The notes: generated by a model not told the origin, from the sequence alone. Shown: positions 8,680-17,847, counted from the first letter of the stretch. The stretch is DNA of 64,000 nt from Arthrobacter roseus (GCF_016907875.1 NZ_JAFBCU010000001.1:806001-870000), one strand, 5' to 3'. Translations and numbers: made by a program.

Positions 8680-9398
8680 GTCAGGTACTTCAGCTGGCAG
8701 GAGTGAACCGCACCTATGGGGAAGGAGCGACGTCGATTGCTGCCCTCCGCAACGTCAACCTCACCATCGAGGCGGGCGAGTTCGTTGCCGTCATGGGGCC
8801 CTCCGGTTCTGGAAAGTCGTCCCTCCTGGCGCTTGCCGGTGGGCTGGATACGCCGACGTCGGGCGAAATCTTCGTTGAAGGCACGCCCCTGAGCACGCTG
8901 AGGCTGAACGAGCTGGCCAGGCTCCGGCGTCGGGCCATTGGTTACGTGTTCCAGGACTTCAACCTGGTGCCAACATTGACCGCTGCGGAGAACGTTTCTC
9001 TGCCGCGTGAGCTCGACGGCGTTCCCCTGCGGAAAGCGCAGCGGCAGGCGAAGGAAGCACTGCGCATTGTGGGAATCGAGGCGCTCGCCGATCGGTTCAT
9101 GGACGAGATGTCCGGCGGTCAGCAGCAGCGCGTGGCCATTGCGCGGGCGATTGTGGGGGACCGGCACCTGATCCTCGCCGACGAACCAACGGGGGCCCTG
9201 GATTCAGCAACGGGGGACGACGTCATGAGCGTTTTGCGCCACCGGGCCGACGCCGGTTCCGCGGTGATGCTGGTAACGCACGAGGCCCGTCACGCGGCGT
9301 GGGCAGACCGGGTGGTCTACATCCGGGATGGCCGGTTCGCGGACGAGGCCCGGGCTTCGCAGGATCCGTCAGTTCTCCTCGCACAAAGCGGACTGTAA
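8676..9398 (+). CDS. ABC transporter ATP-binding protein, MacB/LolD type
   Basis: A 240-residue ATPase with all motifs: Walker A GPSGSGKSS (near 41-49), Q-loop VFQDF, signature MSGGQQQRVAIARA, Walker B LILADEPTGALD and the H-loop VTHEA. Such ATPases energise FtsX-like permeases for mechanotransmission or export of peptides and lipoproteins. It overlaps the PadR gene by 4 bases and is followed 2 bases later by its permease. PadR control of the whole operon is inferred from the overlap and the operators. Confidence 0.93.
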   Translation: MSQVLQLAGVNRTYGEGATSIAALRNVNLTIEAGEFVAVMGPSGSGKSSLLALAGGLDTPTSGEIFVEGTPLSTLRLNELARLRRRAIGYVFQDFNLVPTLTAAENVSLPRELDGVPLRKAQRQAKEALRIVGIEALADRFMDEMSGGQQQRVAIARAIVGDRHLILADEPTGALDSATGDDVMSVLRHRADAGSAVMLVTHEARHAAWADRVVYIRDGRFADEARASQDPSVLLAQSGL

Positions 9399-9400
9399 GC

Positions 9401-12133
9401 GTGCCGGTCGACGTCACGGCCCACCGCGGCTCACGACGACAGTCCTTTCGCCTGGCCTTGCGGCTCGCTGGCCGCGATGCCCGTAAACATCGGGGGCGCA
9501 GCGCGCTGATCCTGTCCCTGATTGCCCTGCCCGTTGCCGCGATGACCGTGATCGTCCTGCTGCTCGCGAGTACTCAGGCCACGGTGCAGGAACGCATCGA
9601 TGCGGAGCTGGGGACTGCACAGGCGTACCTGACACCTCTAAACACAGACGGCAGCGGGTTGATTCAATACCCCACTATGACGAGCCCGATCAGTACGCCG
9701 GGAGACCCTGATCCACACTTTGTTGCCAAGTCTCCCGCAGCCGTAGTCCCTCCCGGCTACACCACCGTTGAGGAAAGTAACACACAGATCCTCATACCCA
9801 TGCAGCGCCCGGAAACTCGGGCATCGGTGGTCGGCAGCGACCTGTTCAATCCTGGCTTCGAATCAAGGTTTTCTCTCATCGAGGGCACAAAGACTCCAGG
9901 GGCAGACGGGATCTACGTCAGCCCTTCGCTGCAGGGTCGCCTTGGTATTGATGTTGGCGACAGGCTCACCCTGGAGGCTGGCGACTATCGAGTCGCGGGG
10001 ATCATCTGGGAAGGTGCCACAAAGAATATGGCTGACACCATTTATGTGTCGTCGGCAAACCATCCCGTCGTCACCGAGGCCGAATACGAACTGAAGCGTC
10101 TGTATCTCTTCGGAGATGAACCCTTGACGTGGCCGCAGATTCAGGAGCTAAACGCTCAGGGCGTAGCGGCCCTGTCCAGAGCGGTCCTCCTCGACCCACC
10201 CCCGGCCCCGGAGCTGCTTGGTCCCGATGAATACGGGGAGCGTCAGATGATCACCTTCATTCTCGGCGTCAGCATGGTCGGGATTCTGGTCCTTGCCGAG
10301 GTGGGGCTCCTTGCCGGGGCTGCATTTGCCGTCGGTGCCAAGAACCAGCGTCGGATGCTAGCACTGCTGGCCGCGGCCGGAGGGGAGAAATCGACGGTAC
10401 GGTCTGTCGTGACGGCCTCGGGTGTGGTCCTGGGTGCCCTCGGTGCCATAGCTGGGGTGGTTGTAGGAACCGGGGTTGCGGCCGCCGTCGTGTACTGGAG
10501 CTTGTCGCAGCATTCAATGATGTTTGCAGGCTTCCACCTGCTGGTCTGGCCCTTGATTATTTTTGCGCTGCTGGGATTCACGGCGTCAGTGATCGCAGCA
10601 GCCGTCCCGGGATTCGCTATGGCGAAACAAGACGCCTTCAACTCACTGAAGTCTGCCCAGACCACCTCAAAGCCGCAGAGCAGAATTCCGGTGGTTGGGC
10701 TAGTGCTCATAGGGCTTTCGCTGCTGCTGGGTGGTGCCGGAGTAGCGGTCATCCTTGGTTTGGACGATCCAGAGCAGTACGGACCCAAGGGCGTGGTGTT
10801 CGTTCCCCTCATGGCTGGTGGCACCCTGCTGTTTCTGCTGGGCCTGCTCTTGTGCACGGGACGTATCGTCGACCTCATGGGCAGGTTCGCCGGAATGCTG
10901 CCATTGGCGCCCCGGATGGCCGTGCGGGACGCGTCACGAAACCGAGGCCGATCTGTGCCGTCGATTGCAGCCGTCCTCGCGGCCACAGCGCTTGCTTCCA
11001 TTGTCATGGTGGGCTCCGCAACATTCGCCCAGGAAGAGGCGGGAAAGCGGCACGTCAGTCTTAACGACCAACAGGGAGCCGTCTCACTCCGGACCCCCAA
11101 CTCCGACAGCGAAGCTTGGCAAACAACCGACCCCGAGGTCACTATCTCCGCGGTGGAATCGGTAGTCGGCCCGGTTGAGTCCTCCACCATCATCAGCGGC
11201 GTTCACGACACCTGCAGCCCGGCGCAGGGCTGTGTCCACCGGGAATTTATTTCGCCCTCAGAAAACACCTGCAGGGCCAAAGCCGAACGAAACGCCGGTG
11301 ATATCTGGTCCTGCACAGACCCCGACACCAACGTTGGTTCAGCCTTCCCACTGCTCACCGTCGGCGGAGCGGAAGCTCTGAAGAGCATGTTGGGTCACGA
11401 GCCCACACCCGAAGTGCTGCAGGCACTGAAGGACGGCAAGATGGTGGTTTTAGACCAATCGTGGATAAAGGACGGTCACGTCAGGATTCGCTCCCGAACC
11501 TATGAGTTTGAAGGCGGCGAGGTGCGCAACGAAGCGTATCTTGAGCTGCCCGCCGTGGCCGCCGAGCCAGCGGCCAGATTATCTGTTGGAGGAGTGATCT
11601 CGCCCCAAACGGCTGAGGAACAAGGTTTCACGGTCAAGGAACTCAGCCTGATCATGGACCTTCCGTCACATCCAACGAAAGCAGAGGTCGAGGCCATCAA
11701 TGTGAAACTCGAATCCGGCAGCTGGTTCACAACGCAGTACCCGGGCCCTCCCACCGAGAAGATCCTCTGGGCCATCGCGGGGATCGCCTGCCTCGTGGCC
11801 CTGACCGCCGCCTCCATCACTGCGGGCCTCGCGCTCGCCGACGGAAGGGCGGACCACATGACTCTCGCAGGTGTTGGCGCGGCGCCACGCCTGCGCAAGG
11901 CAATTGCCGCTTGGCAGTCAGGATTGACCGCCGTCGTCGGGGTCGGTCTTGGGCTGGCGGCGGGACTCCTGCCCGCCGTCGCGCTGTTCGGTTCCGCAAG
12001 GGAATACGTCCTGGTGGTGCCCTGGCCGCAACTCGGGGTGCTGCTCATTCTGGTCCCGGTAGTGGGGGCTGCGTCCGCGTGGCTGTTCACCCGCACTCGC
12101 ATTCCGATGGCCAGGCGTGCGCTGCTCCAATAA
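9401..12133 (+). CDS. FtsX-like ABC transporter permease
   Basis: A 910-residue membrane protein with the large-permease layout: one N-terminal membrane segment, an extracellular MacB-like domain, a first FtsX core (about 285-440), further segments, a second extracellular region containing several cysteines, and a C-terminal FtsX core. The repeated phrase RxxxRxAGRDARKHRGRSA near the N-terminus and MAVRDASRNRGRSVPS in the middle mark the two halves. GTG 9401 is chosen because it follows the ATPase stop by 2 bases; the open frame upstream overlaps the ATPase gene. The cargo is unknown. The gene converges on the ABC-2 permease with 16 bases between. Confidence 0.88.
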   Translation: MPVDVTAHRGSRRQSFRLALRLAGRDARKHRGRSALILSLIALPVAAMTVIVLLLASTQATVQERIDAELGTAQAYLTPLNTDGSGLIQYPTMTSPISTPGDPDPHFVAKSPAAVVPPGYTTVEESNTQILIPMQRPETRASVVGSDLFNPGFESRFSLIEGTKTPGADGIYVSPSLQGRLGIDVGDRLTLEAGDYRVAGIIWEGATKNMADTIYVSSANHPVVTEAEYELKRLYLFGDEPLTWPQIQELNAQGVAALSRAVLLDPPPAPELLGPDEYGERQMITFILGVSMVGILVLAEVGLLAGAAFAVGAKNQRRMLALLAAAGGEKSTVRSVVTASGVVLGALGAIAGVVVGTGVAAAVVYWSLSQHSMMFAGFHLLVWPLIIFALLGFTASVIAAAVPGFAMAKQDAFNSLKSAQTTSKPQSRIPVVGLVLIGLSLLLGGAGVAVILGLDDPEQYGPKGVVFVPLMAGGTLLFLLGLLLCTGRIVDLMGRFAGMLPLAPRMAVRDASRNRGRSVPSIAAVLAATALASIVMVGSATFAQEEAGKRHVSLNDQQGAVSLRTPNSDSEAWQTTDPEVTISAVESVVGPVESSTIISGVHDTCSPAQGCVHREFISPSENTCRAKAERNAGDIWSCTDPDTNVGSAFPLLTVGGAEALKSMLGHEPTPEVLQALKDGKMVVLDQSWIKDGHVRIRSRTYEFEGGEVRNEAYLELPAVAAEPAARLSVGGVISPQTAEEQGFTVKELSLIMDLPSHPTKAEVEAINVKLESGSWFTTQYPGPPTEKILWAIAGIACLVALTAASITAGLALADGRADHMTLAGVGAAPRLRKAIAAWQSGLTAVVGVGLGLAAGLLPAVALFGSAREYVLVVPWPQLGVLLILVPVVGAASAWLFTRTRIPMARRALLQ

Positions 12134-12149
12134 AAAGGAACTGGGGCAC

Positions 12150-12887
12150 CTACCGCTTGTCCCACGTGAAGTTCTTCATGGCGTAGTGCAGTGGAAGGTA
12201 GGTCCACAGGCCGATCAGCGAGATGAAGGGCAGCAGTCCTACTTCTCCACCCCAGCCTGCCTGGAACAACTGGTACATCGCACCGCCGGGGGTGAGCGCC
12301 TGCAAGGTCTGCAGCGCTGGATCCGTCGCGAACAGTGGCCATACGAAGGTACCCATCACGAGCATAAAATAGGGGAGCGTCGTGAACTGCGCCGCGCTGG
12401 CTGATGGTGTGTAAATGCTCGTCAGAATTCCGAAGGCCGTCGACGAAACAATGATGAGCACTACGCCGACGACCACCGGCCATGGGTTCGGGGGAAGACC
12501 GAATCCGGTGGCAAAGACAACGATGAACACAACCAGCAGCTGCGCCAGTGTCAGAGCGGCTACGGGCGCCGTCATCCCCGCAAGGATGATGGAGTCGCTT
12601 GACTCGCCGCTGCGCAAACGTTTGAGGAACAACTCCTGCCGCCGCGTAGCGAACGTGGTGACTACCGTGACATAGACGGCGAGCATCACCACCATCAGCG
12701 TGGTCAGCCCGAGCGTGAACGCAGGAGCTTCCTTGCCTGGCCCCGCGAAGGCGACGAAACCGGCAAAAAGGAACGGCATAACGACCGCACCTGCCAATAC
12801 CGTCTTGTTGCGGACAATAATCTTCAGCTCCTGCCCAGCGATGGCAGTGATGCGCGACGACGCCGAGGGCGCGGTGATGGTACTCAT
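12150..12887 (-). CDS. ABC-2 type permease
   Basis: A 245-residue protein with six predicted membrane helices, of the ABC-2 (DrrB/NatB-like) class. AGAAGGAGAAC precedes ATG 12887. It overlaps the upstream ATPase remnant by 4 bases, showing that the two formed an operon. Since the ATPase has lost its Walker A half, this permease has no working partner next to it. It may be inactive, or may borrow another ATPase such as the one at 56465-57424. Its own sequence looks intact. Confidence 0.82.
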   Translation of the reverse strand: MSTITAPSASSRITAIAGQELKIIVRNKTVLAGAVVMPFLFAGFVAFAGPGKEAPAFTLGLTTLMVVMLAVYVTVVTTFATRRQELFLKRLRSGESSDSIILAGMTAPVAALTLAQLLVVFIVVFATGFGLPPNPWPVVVGVVLIIVSSTAFGILTSIYTPSASAAQFTTLPYFMLVMGTFVWPLFATDPALQTLQALTPGGAMYQLFQAGWGGEVGLLPFISLIGLWTYLPLHYAMKNFTWDKR

Positions 12888-13447
12888 GAGTTGTTCTCCT
12901 TCTGATTGGTGTGCCCCGAACCCCCAGCGCTGACCCGGCGGAACACTTCGGCAAGTGAGGCCTCCGACGCCGACAAGCGTTCGAGCCGGATGGAGCCAGC
13001 CTCAGCCCAGGTCAACGCCCGGCTGAGGTCTCGTTGCAAATGATCGGTGGCAATGGTGACCCGGGTTTCAGTCGGCATCGGCAGGAAGGACGCATCCACC
13101 CCCGACGCCGTCAGCCCCTCGACGTGGACAGCCGGATCGAGCACAAAACGAATGCTGGCCGGCTCAGCGCCGAGTACCTCAGGCAGCGAACCGGAAACGG
13201 CAATGTTCCCTTCGTGCATGATGGCAATGCGGTCAGCCAGCGTCTCCGCCTCTTCCAAGTAATGCGTCGTCAGGACAACTGTTGTACCGGCGTCGTGCAT
13301 GGCCCGCACCACAGCCCACGTGCGCTCGCGGGATTCGGGGTCCAAACCCGTCGTGGGTTCGTCGAGAAAGAGGATCTCCGGCTGGTTGATCGTGGCCAGA
13401 ATCAGGTCCAGCCGGCGTCGTTGCCCGCCGGAGAGCTGCTTGACCTG
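12884..13447 (-). pseudogene. ABC ATPase, 5'-truncated remnant
   Basis: The frame encodes a normal C-terminal half of an ABC-2-type ATPase: signature QLSGGQRRRLDL, Walker B EILFLDEPTTGLDP and the H-loop TTHYLEEAETLADR. Upstream of VKQLSGG the protein should carry Walker A and the Q-loop. Instead the sequence switches at about 13433-13447 to the antisense of a response-regulator receiver domain. The open frame continues to 13627 on nonsense. No P-loop exists, so ATPase activity is lost. It overlaps the permease by 4 bases. Confidence 0.85.
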
Positions 13448-13981
13448 GAACCAGACATGGAGGTGGTGGCGAGTGCCGGAAACGGGGACGACGCCGTCGC
13501 GCTGGCCATCGAACACCAACCGGAGGTTTGTATCCTGGATCTGGAGATGCCACCCACCGACGGCATCTATGCGGCGGAGCAGGTTCTCCGGTCGGTAGCC
13601 ACCCGCGTGATTCTGGTAACTCGTCATGCGCGTCCCGGTGTGCTCCGGCGTGCATTGGCCAACCGGGTGTCCGGCTTCGTGCCGAAATCGACTCCGGCGG
13701 ACAAACTGGCCCGTGTCATTCGAGATGTTGCTGCCGGCCGGCGGTATGTTGACCCGGATATAGCAGCTAGCGCCCTTGCCAGTGAAAGTTGCCCCTTGAC
13801 GCCTCGTGAACTCGATGTTTTGCGTGAATGCCGTAAGGGTGGCACCATTCCCGTGATCGCGAAGTCGCTCCGGTTGGCGCCGGGGACGGTGCGCAATTAC
13901 ATCTCCTCAGCCATGTCCAAGCTCGACGCCGGAACGCGGCAGGATGCTGCGACGGCCGCGTGGGATCAGGGCTGGATTTGA
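13433..13981 (+). pseudogene. NarL/LuxR-family response regulator, 5'-truncated remnant
   Basis: The plus strand carries a receiver domain from LLDLEPDMEVV onward, with the phospho-acceptor in ILDLEMPPTDG and a C-terminal LuxR helix-turn-helix (LTPRELDVLRE, then GTVRNYISSAM). The first roughly 20 residues, including beta-1 and the acidic pocket, are missing. The sequence left of 13433 is antisense ABC ATPase. An ATG at 13457 could start a 174-residue product, but it would not fold as a receiver. Expression of the DNA-binding half alone cannot be excluded. Its histidine kinase partner is absent. Confidence 0.83.
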
Positions 13982-14023
13982 AACGGCCTTGAGCCATAGC
14001 CTTGCGACTGGTTGGCTAGAGTC

Positions 14024-14290
14024 ATGAGTAACTCATCAGATTCCAAGGACCTGCCCGACGACGACCATCTCCTTGAGGACATCGGCGCCGCCGGTACCTC
14101 CGATGCCCAGAGCATGCCCGGGGATGAGGACCCAGCTGGAACGCCGGCAGAGTTCACCGGCGACCACTACACGGCCGGGCAGCTCAATGCGGGACAGCAT
14201 GTCGGCGGCGCTACCCCGGGCGGTGGCGCCGAGCCCAGCCGTGGCCAGGATCTCGAGGAACAACAGAAGGACCACGGGCCCAGCGAATGA
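14024..14290 (+). CDS. Small acidic hypothetical protein
   Basis: An 88-residue, very acidic and low-complexity protein rich in Asp, Glu, Gly and Pro, with no membrane segment and no recognised domain. ATG 14024 starts SNSSDSKDLPDDD; a GTG at 14012 is an alternative. No clear ribosome site is visible. The stop overlaps the start of the channel-like gene by 4 bases (ATGA), so the two are probably co-translated. It may be an intrinsically disordered partner of the channel, but that is a guess from position only. Confidence 0.6.
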   Translation: MSNSSDSKDLPDDDHLLEDIGAAGTSDAQSMPGDEDPAGTPAEFTGDHYTAGQLNAGQHVGGATPGGGAEPSRGQDLEEQQKDHGPSE

Positions 14291-15060
14291 CGCCCCAAGG
14301 GAACAGCGCAGAGAGCAATGCCGGAGACGGCGGCAGCGTCGCTGGCGGCCACCCCAGCAGCGCCCACGGTGTGACAAGTTCGGTCAAGGTTCGTCAGCTG
14401 ACGAGCGCGGACTTGCTGGCTCAGAGACTCGACAAGCCCATGGGCATCCTCGGTATCCTGTTTCTCCTGGTCATCCTGGGGCAGCTGTTGGCATCGGAGC
14501 CGGGCCTGACCGCGGTTTTGAACGTCGTCGGATGGATATTCTGGGCCATTTTCGTTGCCGAGTTCCTTTTGAGGGCCTACATTGCGCGTTTTCAGGCAGC
14601 TTTCTGGAAACGGAACTGGTGGCAGGTGATCTTCTTGCTGGTTCCGTTCCTGCGGTTTTTTCGGGCGCTGCAAGCGTTGCGGTTTGCTCGCGTCGCCAGA
14701 TTTGCCAGATTCGGTAGCGTCCTCTCGGCGGGCGTTCGAGGGTCGCGTTCGGCCGGACGTCTTCTGACCAGCCGGATTGGGTGGGTCGCGGCACTGACCG
14801 GTGTCGTCATGCTGGTGGCCAGCCAACTGTTGTACGTGGCCGGTTCCTATGAGAGTTATGGCGACGCGTTGCTCGAATCGGCGATGTCCACCATCACTGG
14901 CGCCCCACTGAGCGCTGGCGATGGGTTTGCCAAGATCCTGCAAATAATTCTGGCCCTCTATTCGGTTGCCGTGTTCGCCACGCTAGCCGGTGCGCTCGGT
15001 GCCTTTTTCCTTCGAGCCGAGACAGCTGAACTCTCCGAGCGTGAGAACATAAAGGAATGA
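14287..15060 (+). CDS. Voltage-gated-channel-like membrane protein with atypical pore
   Basis: A 257-residue protein with the six-segment ion channel layout: disordered N-terminus (1-48), S1 and S2 helices, an S3-S4 region with regularly spaced arginines (FRALQALRFARVARFARF near 121-138), then S5, a pore helix and S6. The pore segment reads DALLESAMSTITGAPLSAG where potassium channels have TVGYGD, so the selectivity filter is not that of a potassium channel. The length and arginine pattern still fit the family. It is coupled to the small acidic gene before it. Ion and gating are unknown. Confidence 0.7.
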   Translation: MTPQGNSAESNAGDGGSVAGGHPSSAHGVTSSVKVRQLTSADLLAQRLDKPMGILGILFLLVILGQLLASEPGLTAVLNVVGWIFWAIFVAEFLLRAYIARFQAAFWKRNWWQVIFLLVPFLRFFRALQALRFARVARFARFGSVLSAGVRGSRSAGRLLTSRIGWVAALTGVVMLVASQLLYVAGSYESYGDALLESAMSTITGAPLSAGDGFAKILQIILALYSVAVFATLAGALGAFFLRAETAELSERENIKE

Positions 15061-15092
15061 GCGATCAGCAACGCGCCGCCCTATAGGTCTCC

Positions 15093-15542
15093 ATGGCACT
15101 TTTCAGCGCGCTCCGACAGGAGCGGAGGGACGACGCCGAGCTTGGCAAGGGCGTGTGGCGCCGTGTGCATGGCAGATTCCGCCGCGGGTTGGATCGGTAT
15201 CACCAGATTCTTGAGGGCGCGGAGGACGACGCCCTGTACAACGAGCTCGCGACCGTCGCCAATGAACTCGCGGACCTGCTGCCGCGAGTGCGCAAAGCCT
15301 GCGTTGAGAGCCAGTCGAGCTTTCCGAGCACCGGCCTAGACGTACCCGGATCCCTGATCGACGTGCATCGCGCACTGTCCAAGGCAGGAAACTCGTTGGC
15401 CGCAACTGCCGAGTCAGCGGCCATGTCTCGTCTTGACGCCGAACGCTGGGGTGTGAACTCTGCAGGTCTGGAGAACGTCCGACGTCGGGCGGAGATCGTC
15501 GCCGAGGACGTTGCTCGCGCAGAAGCGGTCCTTGGCCTCTGA
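15093..15542 (+). CDS. Hypothetical helical protein
   Basis: A 149-residue soluble protein predicted to be mostly alpha-helical, with an N-terminal basic stretch (RRVHGRFRRGLDRYHQILEG) and a long amphipathic C-terminal helix. No signal peptide, membrane segment or known catalytic motif is visible. It lies 32 bases after the channel-like gene on the same strand and may be co-transcribed. ATG 15093 is chosen because the coding pattern starts there. I do not recognise a family with certainty. Confidence 0.65.
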   Translation: MALFSALRQERRDDAELGKGVWRRVHGRFRRGLDRYHQILEGAEDDALYNELATVANELADLLPRVRKACVESQSSFPSTGLDVPGSLIDVHRALSKAGNSLAATAESAAMSRLDAERWGVNSAGLENVRRRAEIVAEDVARAEAVLGL

Positions 15543-15626
15543 TCTTCTTGTCCTTGGCAGAGCAGGAAATTATTTTACCTGGAGCACAGTTGGCAACAAA
15601 TGAAGATCCTCCATGAAAGGCGAAAA

Positions 15627-16466
15627 ATGACCGAATCACCGGTACTGACGTTCAATGACGGAAACACCATCCCCCAACTGGGCTACGGGGTGTGGCAGGT
15701 GGAAGACAACGTGGCGGAAGACGTCGTCGGCAAGGCATTCGCCGCTGGCTACCGTCATATCGATACTGCGCAGGCTTATCAGAACGAATCCGGCGTTGGC
15801 CGTGCCATCGCGTCCTCGGGCGTGGGCCATGAGGACATGTTCATCACCACCAAGATCTGGAACTCCAATCAGGGCTACGAGGCCACGTTGAGCTCCTTCG
15901 AGGAGTCCATGCAGAAGCTCGGTCTGGAGAAGCTGGACCTGCTGCTCATTCACTGGCTACAGCCCAAGCAGAGCAAATACGTCGATACGTGGAAAGCTCT
16001 CGTGGAGCTGCAGAAGCAGGGACGCGTGAAGACCATCGGCGTTTCCAACTTCACCAAGGAAGCGATCACTGAGCTGATTGATGCCACTGGCGTTACTCCG
16101 GCTATCAACCAGGTGGAGACGCACCCCCACTTCAATCAGGCTGACCTGCGTGCTTTCGAGAAGGAACACGGCATCCTGCACGAGTCATGGTCCCCATTGG
16201 GCCAGGGCAAGGAACTCCTTGAGGATCCGGCGCTGCAGCAGATAGCGCAGAAGCACGGCGTCACCGTTGCTCAGGTGGTCATTGCCTGGCATCTGGCCGT
16301 GGGCAATGTTGTCATCCCGAAGTCCGTCACTCAGTCACGCATCGTAGAGAACTTCGCGGCGCTGGACGTAAAGCTTCAGGACGACGACGTCGCCACCATC
16401 AGTGGGCTGGACAAGGGCGCCGAGGGCCGGATTGGCCCGGACCCTGCGGAGTCTGACTTCCAGTAA
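15627..16466 (+). CDS. Aldo/keto reductase (2,5-diketo-D-gluconate reductase type)
   Basis: A 279-residue NADPH-dependent aldo/keto reductase of the AKR5 type, acting in the cytoplasm on carbonyl compounds. The catalytic tetrad is present: Asp in GYRHIDTAQAY, Tyr in the same motif, Lys in FITTKIWN and His in LLIHWLQP. The C-terminal NADPH-binding phrase IPKSVTQSRIVENFAALD is typical. ATG 15627 is preceded by GAAAGG; the frame starting at 15600 adds an unconserved leader. The gene converges on fliW with a palindromic repeat between them. Confidence 0.92.
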   Translation: MTESPVLTFNDGNTIPQLGYGVWQVEDNVAEDVVGKAFAAGYRHIDTAQAYQNESGVGRAIASSGVGHEDMFITTKIWNSNQGYEATLSSFEESMQKLGLEKLDLLLIHWLQPKQSKYVDTWKALVELQKQGRVKTIGVSNFTKEAITELIDATGVTPAINQVETHPHFNQADLRAFEKEHGILHESWSPLGQGKELLEDPALQQIAQKHGVTVAQVVIAWHLAVGNVVIPKSVTQSRIVENFAALDVKLQDDDVATISGLDKGAEGRIGPDPAESDFQ

Positions 16467-16481
16467 CCCTCCTTTTAGCTG

Positions 16482-16555
16482 CGGCGAGGTCACCCCGTAG
16501 CCGCGAGGTCACCCCTGACAAAGGGAGATCTCGGCAACGCGGGGTGACCTCGCGG
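16482..16555. repeat. GAGGTCACCC palindromic repeat, copy B
   Basis: Outer arms CGAGGTCACCCCG (16485-16497) and its exact complement (16540-16552), with an internal second GAGGTCACCCCT facing AGGGAGATCTC. Same design as the copies at 1312-1384 and 45011-45081. It lies between the convergent aldo/keto reductase and fliW genes and may end transcription from both sides. Confidence 0.82.
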
Positions 16556-16576
16556 TGGTTAAGGCTCGGCTGAGAC

Positions 16577-16963
16577 CTAGGCTGATCGGCCCGTCAGCTG
16601 TGCATGGAGCGGCCAGTCTTGGCCTTCGAGAATCACCTGGCTGCAGGCTCCCGTTGAGCGGTTGACGACTATGGGCGCCATCAGGTTGACCGAGGTGCCG
16701 TCGCCACCTGGATTGGCGACAACCAGCACCAGGGCATCTTCTGACGCGTGAAGTTCCAGTGCGGATGCCTCGGCGGTGGAGATCTCTGGCTCATAATCTG
16801 GTACATACACGGCGGCGTCCAGAACGTAGAGCCGTCGACTGGGGGCTTCGCTGGACTGCAGCGTGTAGAGCCCCTGCGCTCCGGAAATACCAATGAGCTG
16901 AAAAGCGGTCAGTGGCGCCAGTCCGGGCGGTGGCGTGATGAAAGTCAGTTCCATGATGCTCAT
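16577..16963 (-). CDS. fliW: Flagellar assembly factor FliW
   Basis: A 128-residue FliW. In other bacteria FliW binds CsrA and relieves its block on flagellin translation; flagellin in turn sequesters FliW. Seen: the N-terminal beta-rich start MELTFITPPPGLAPL, FQLIGISGAQGLYTL, and the conserved phrase VNLMAPIVVNRSTGACSQVIL near the C-terminus. ATG 16963 overlaps the flgL stop by 4 bases; an ATG at 16954 is possible. It is the last gene of the flgN-flgK-flgL-fliW operon, which starts from a sigma-28-type site. The csrA gene sits at the other end of the locus. Confidence 0.93.
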   Translation of the reverse strand: MSIMELTFITPPPGLAPLTAFQLIGISGAQGLYTLQSSEAPSRRLYVLDAAVYVPDYEPEISTAEASALELHASEDALVLVVANPGGDGTSVNLMAPIVVNRSTGACSQVILEGQDWPLHAQLTGRSA

Positions 16964-17844
16964 CTCAAGAAGTCCATCAGGGTGGGCTGGAGAACGCGTG
17001 CGCTGACAGCCAGTGCATTCTGGTACGCGATTTCCTGGAGCTTCATATCCATCACCACTTCGCTGAGGTCCAGGTCTTCAATACCGGAACGCTGCGTTTC
17101 CAACTCCACAGACTTACTCACATTGGCCTCCCTGGCCCGAAGAAGTTCGGCATGGCGGGCACCGACCGCCGCGTGCTGACCCAGAACGGCTTCGGTCCGG
17201 GAATCTATGGCAGCCAGGTGGCTGCTCGTGCCGGTTCCGGCGCGCAGGTCGGTGACCATGGTGTTGACCAGCGCAAATACGGAGTCTGGCCCCTGGCCGA
17301 ACACCGCGGCGCCGTCGGCGTCTACCCGAACGGTGGAATTGGCTGTCATGCGGCGTTCGACGCCGCTTCCAGAGACACCAGCGTAGGCAAAGGACCCGTC
17401 GAATGCCTTACCAGTGTCTGAGTTTCCCGCGAAGACCGCGCGTCCTTGATGAGTGGTATTGGCCTGTTTGAGGAGTTCAGCTCCAAGGCTTTCCAGCTCT
17501 GCGGCGAGGCCTTCACGGCCTGCAGGCGAGAGCGTCGAGTCATTAGCGCCACGCAGCGCAAGGTCCTTGACCCGATTGAGCAGGTCTGTGGTGGTGGACA
17601 TGGCGGCGTCGACGGTGGTCAGCCAGGCATCGCCGTTGTTGATGTTGCGGCTGTGCTGTTCGTTCGCGCGCAGTTCCGCACGGACACTCAACGCGGCCTT
17701 GGTGCCTGATGGATCCTCTGAGGGACGACCGATCGCATTGCCAGTCACCGCTCGTTCCCGTAGCCGTGCCAACTCGGAGAGACCAGTCTGCAGGTTCTGC
17801 TGCGTTGTCCTGGTCATGGTCTGGCTGGTGACCCTGCTGATCAT
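16960..17844 (-). CDS. flgL: Flagellar hook-filament junction protein FlgL
   Basis: A 294-residue HAP3. It forms the second ring joining hook and filament and is exported by the flagellar type III apparatus. Seen: flagellin-like N-terminus MISRVTSQTMTRTTQQNLQ with coiled-coil heptads, a short central domain with GRAVFAGN, and a flagellin-like C-terminus (IAYQNALAVSARVLQPTLMDFL). It follows flgK by 3 bases and overlaps fliW by 4. There is no signal peptide, as expected for this export route. Confidence 0.93.
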   Translation of the reverse strand: MISRVTSQTMTRTTQQNLQTGLSELARLRERAVTGNAIGRPSEDPSGTKAALSVRAELRANEQHSRNINNGDAWLTTVDAAMSTTTDLLNRVKDLALRGANDSTLSPAGREGLAAELESLGAELLKQANTTHQGRAVFAGNSDTGKAFDGSFAYAGVSGSGVERRMTANSTVRVDADGAAVFGQGPDSVFALVNTMVTDLRAGTGTSSHLAAIDSRTEAVLGQHAAVGARHAELLRAREANVSKSVELETQRSGIEDLDLSEVVMDMKLQEIAYQNALAVSARVLQPTLMDFLR

Positions 17845-17847
17845 TGC

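Noticed and set aside
10243-11193. A 316-codon minus-strand open frame
   Set aside because: Antisense to the FtsX-like permease, no start signals or motifs.
13034-13432. N-terminal 133 codons of the plus-strand frame that leads into the response regulator
   Set aside because: This part is the antisense of the ABC ATPase and matches no receiver or linker sequence.
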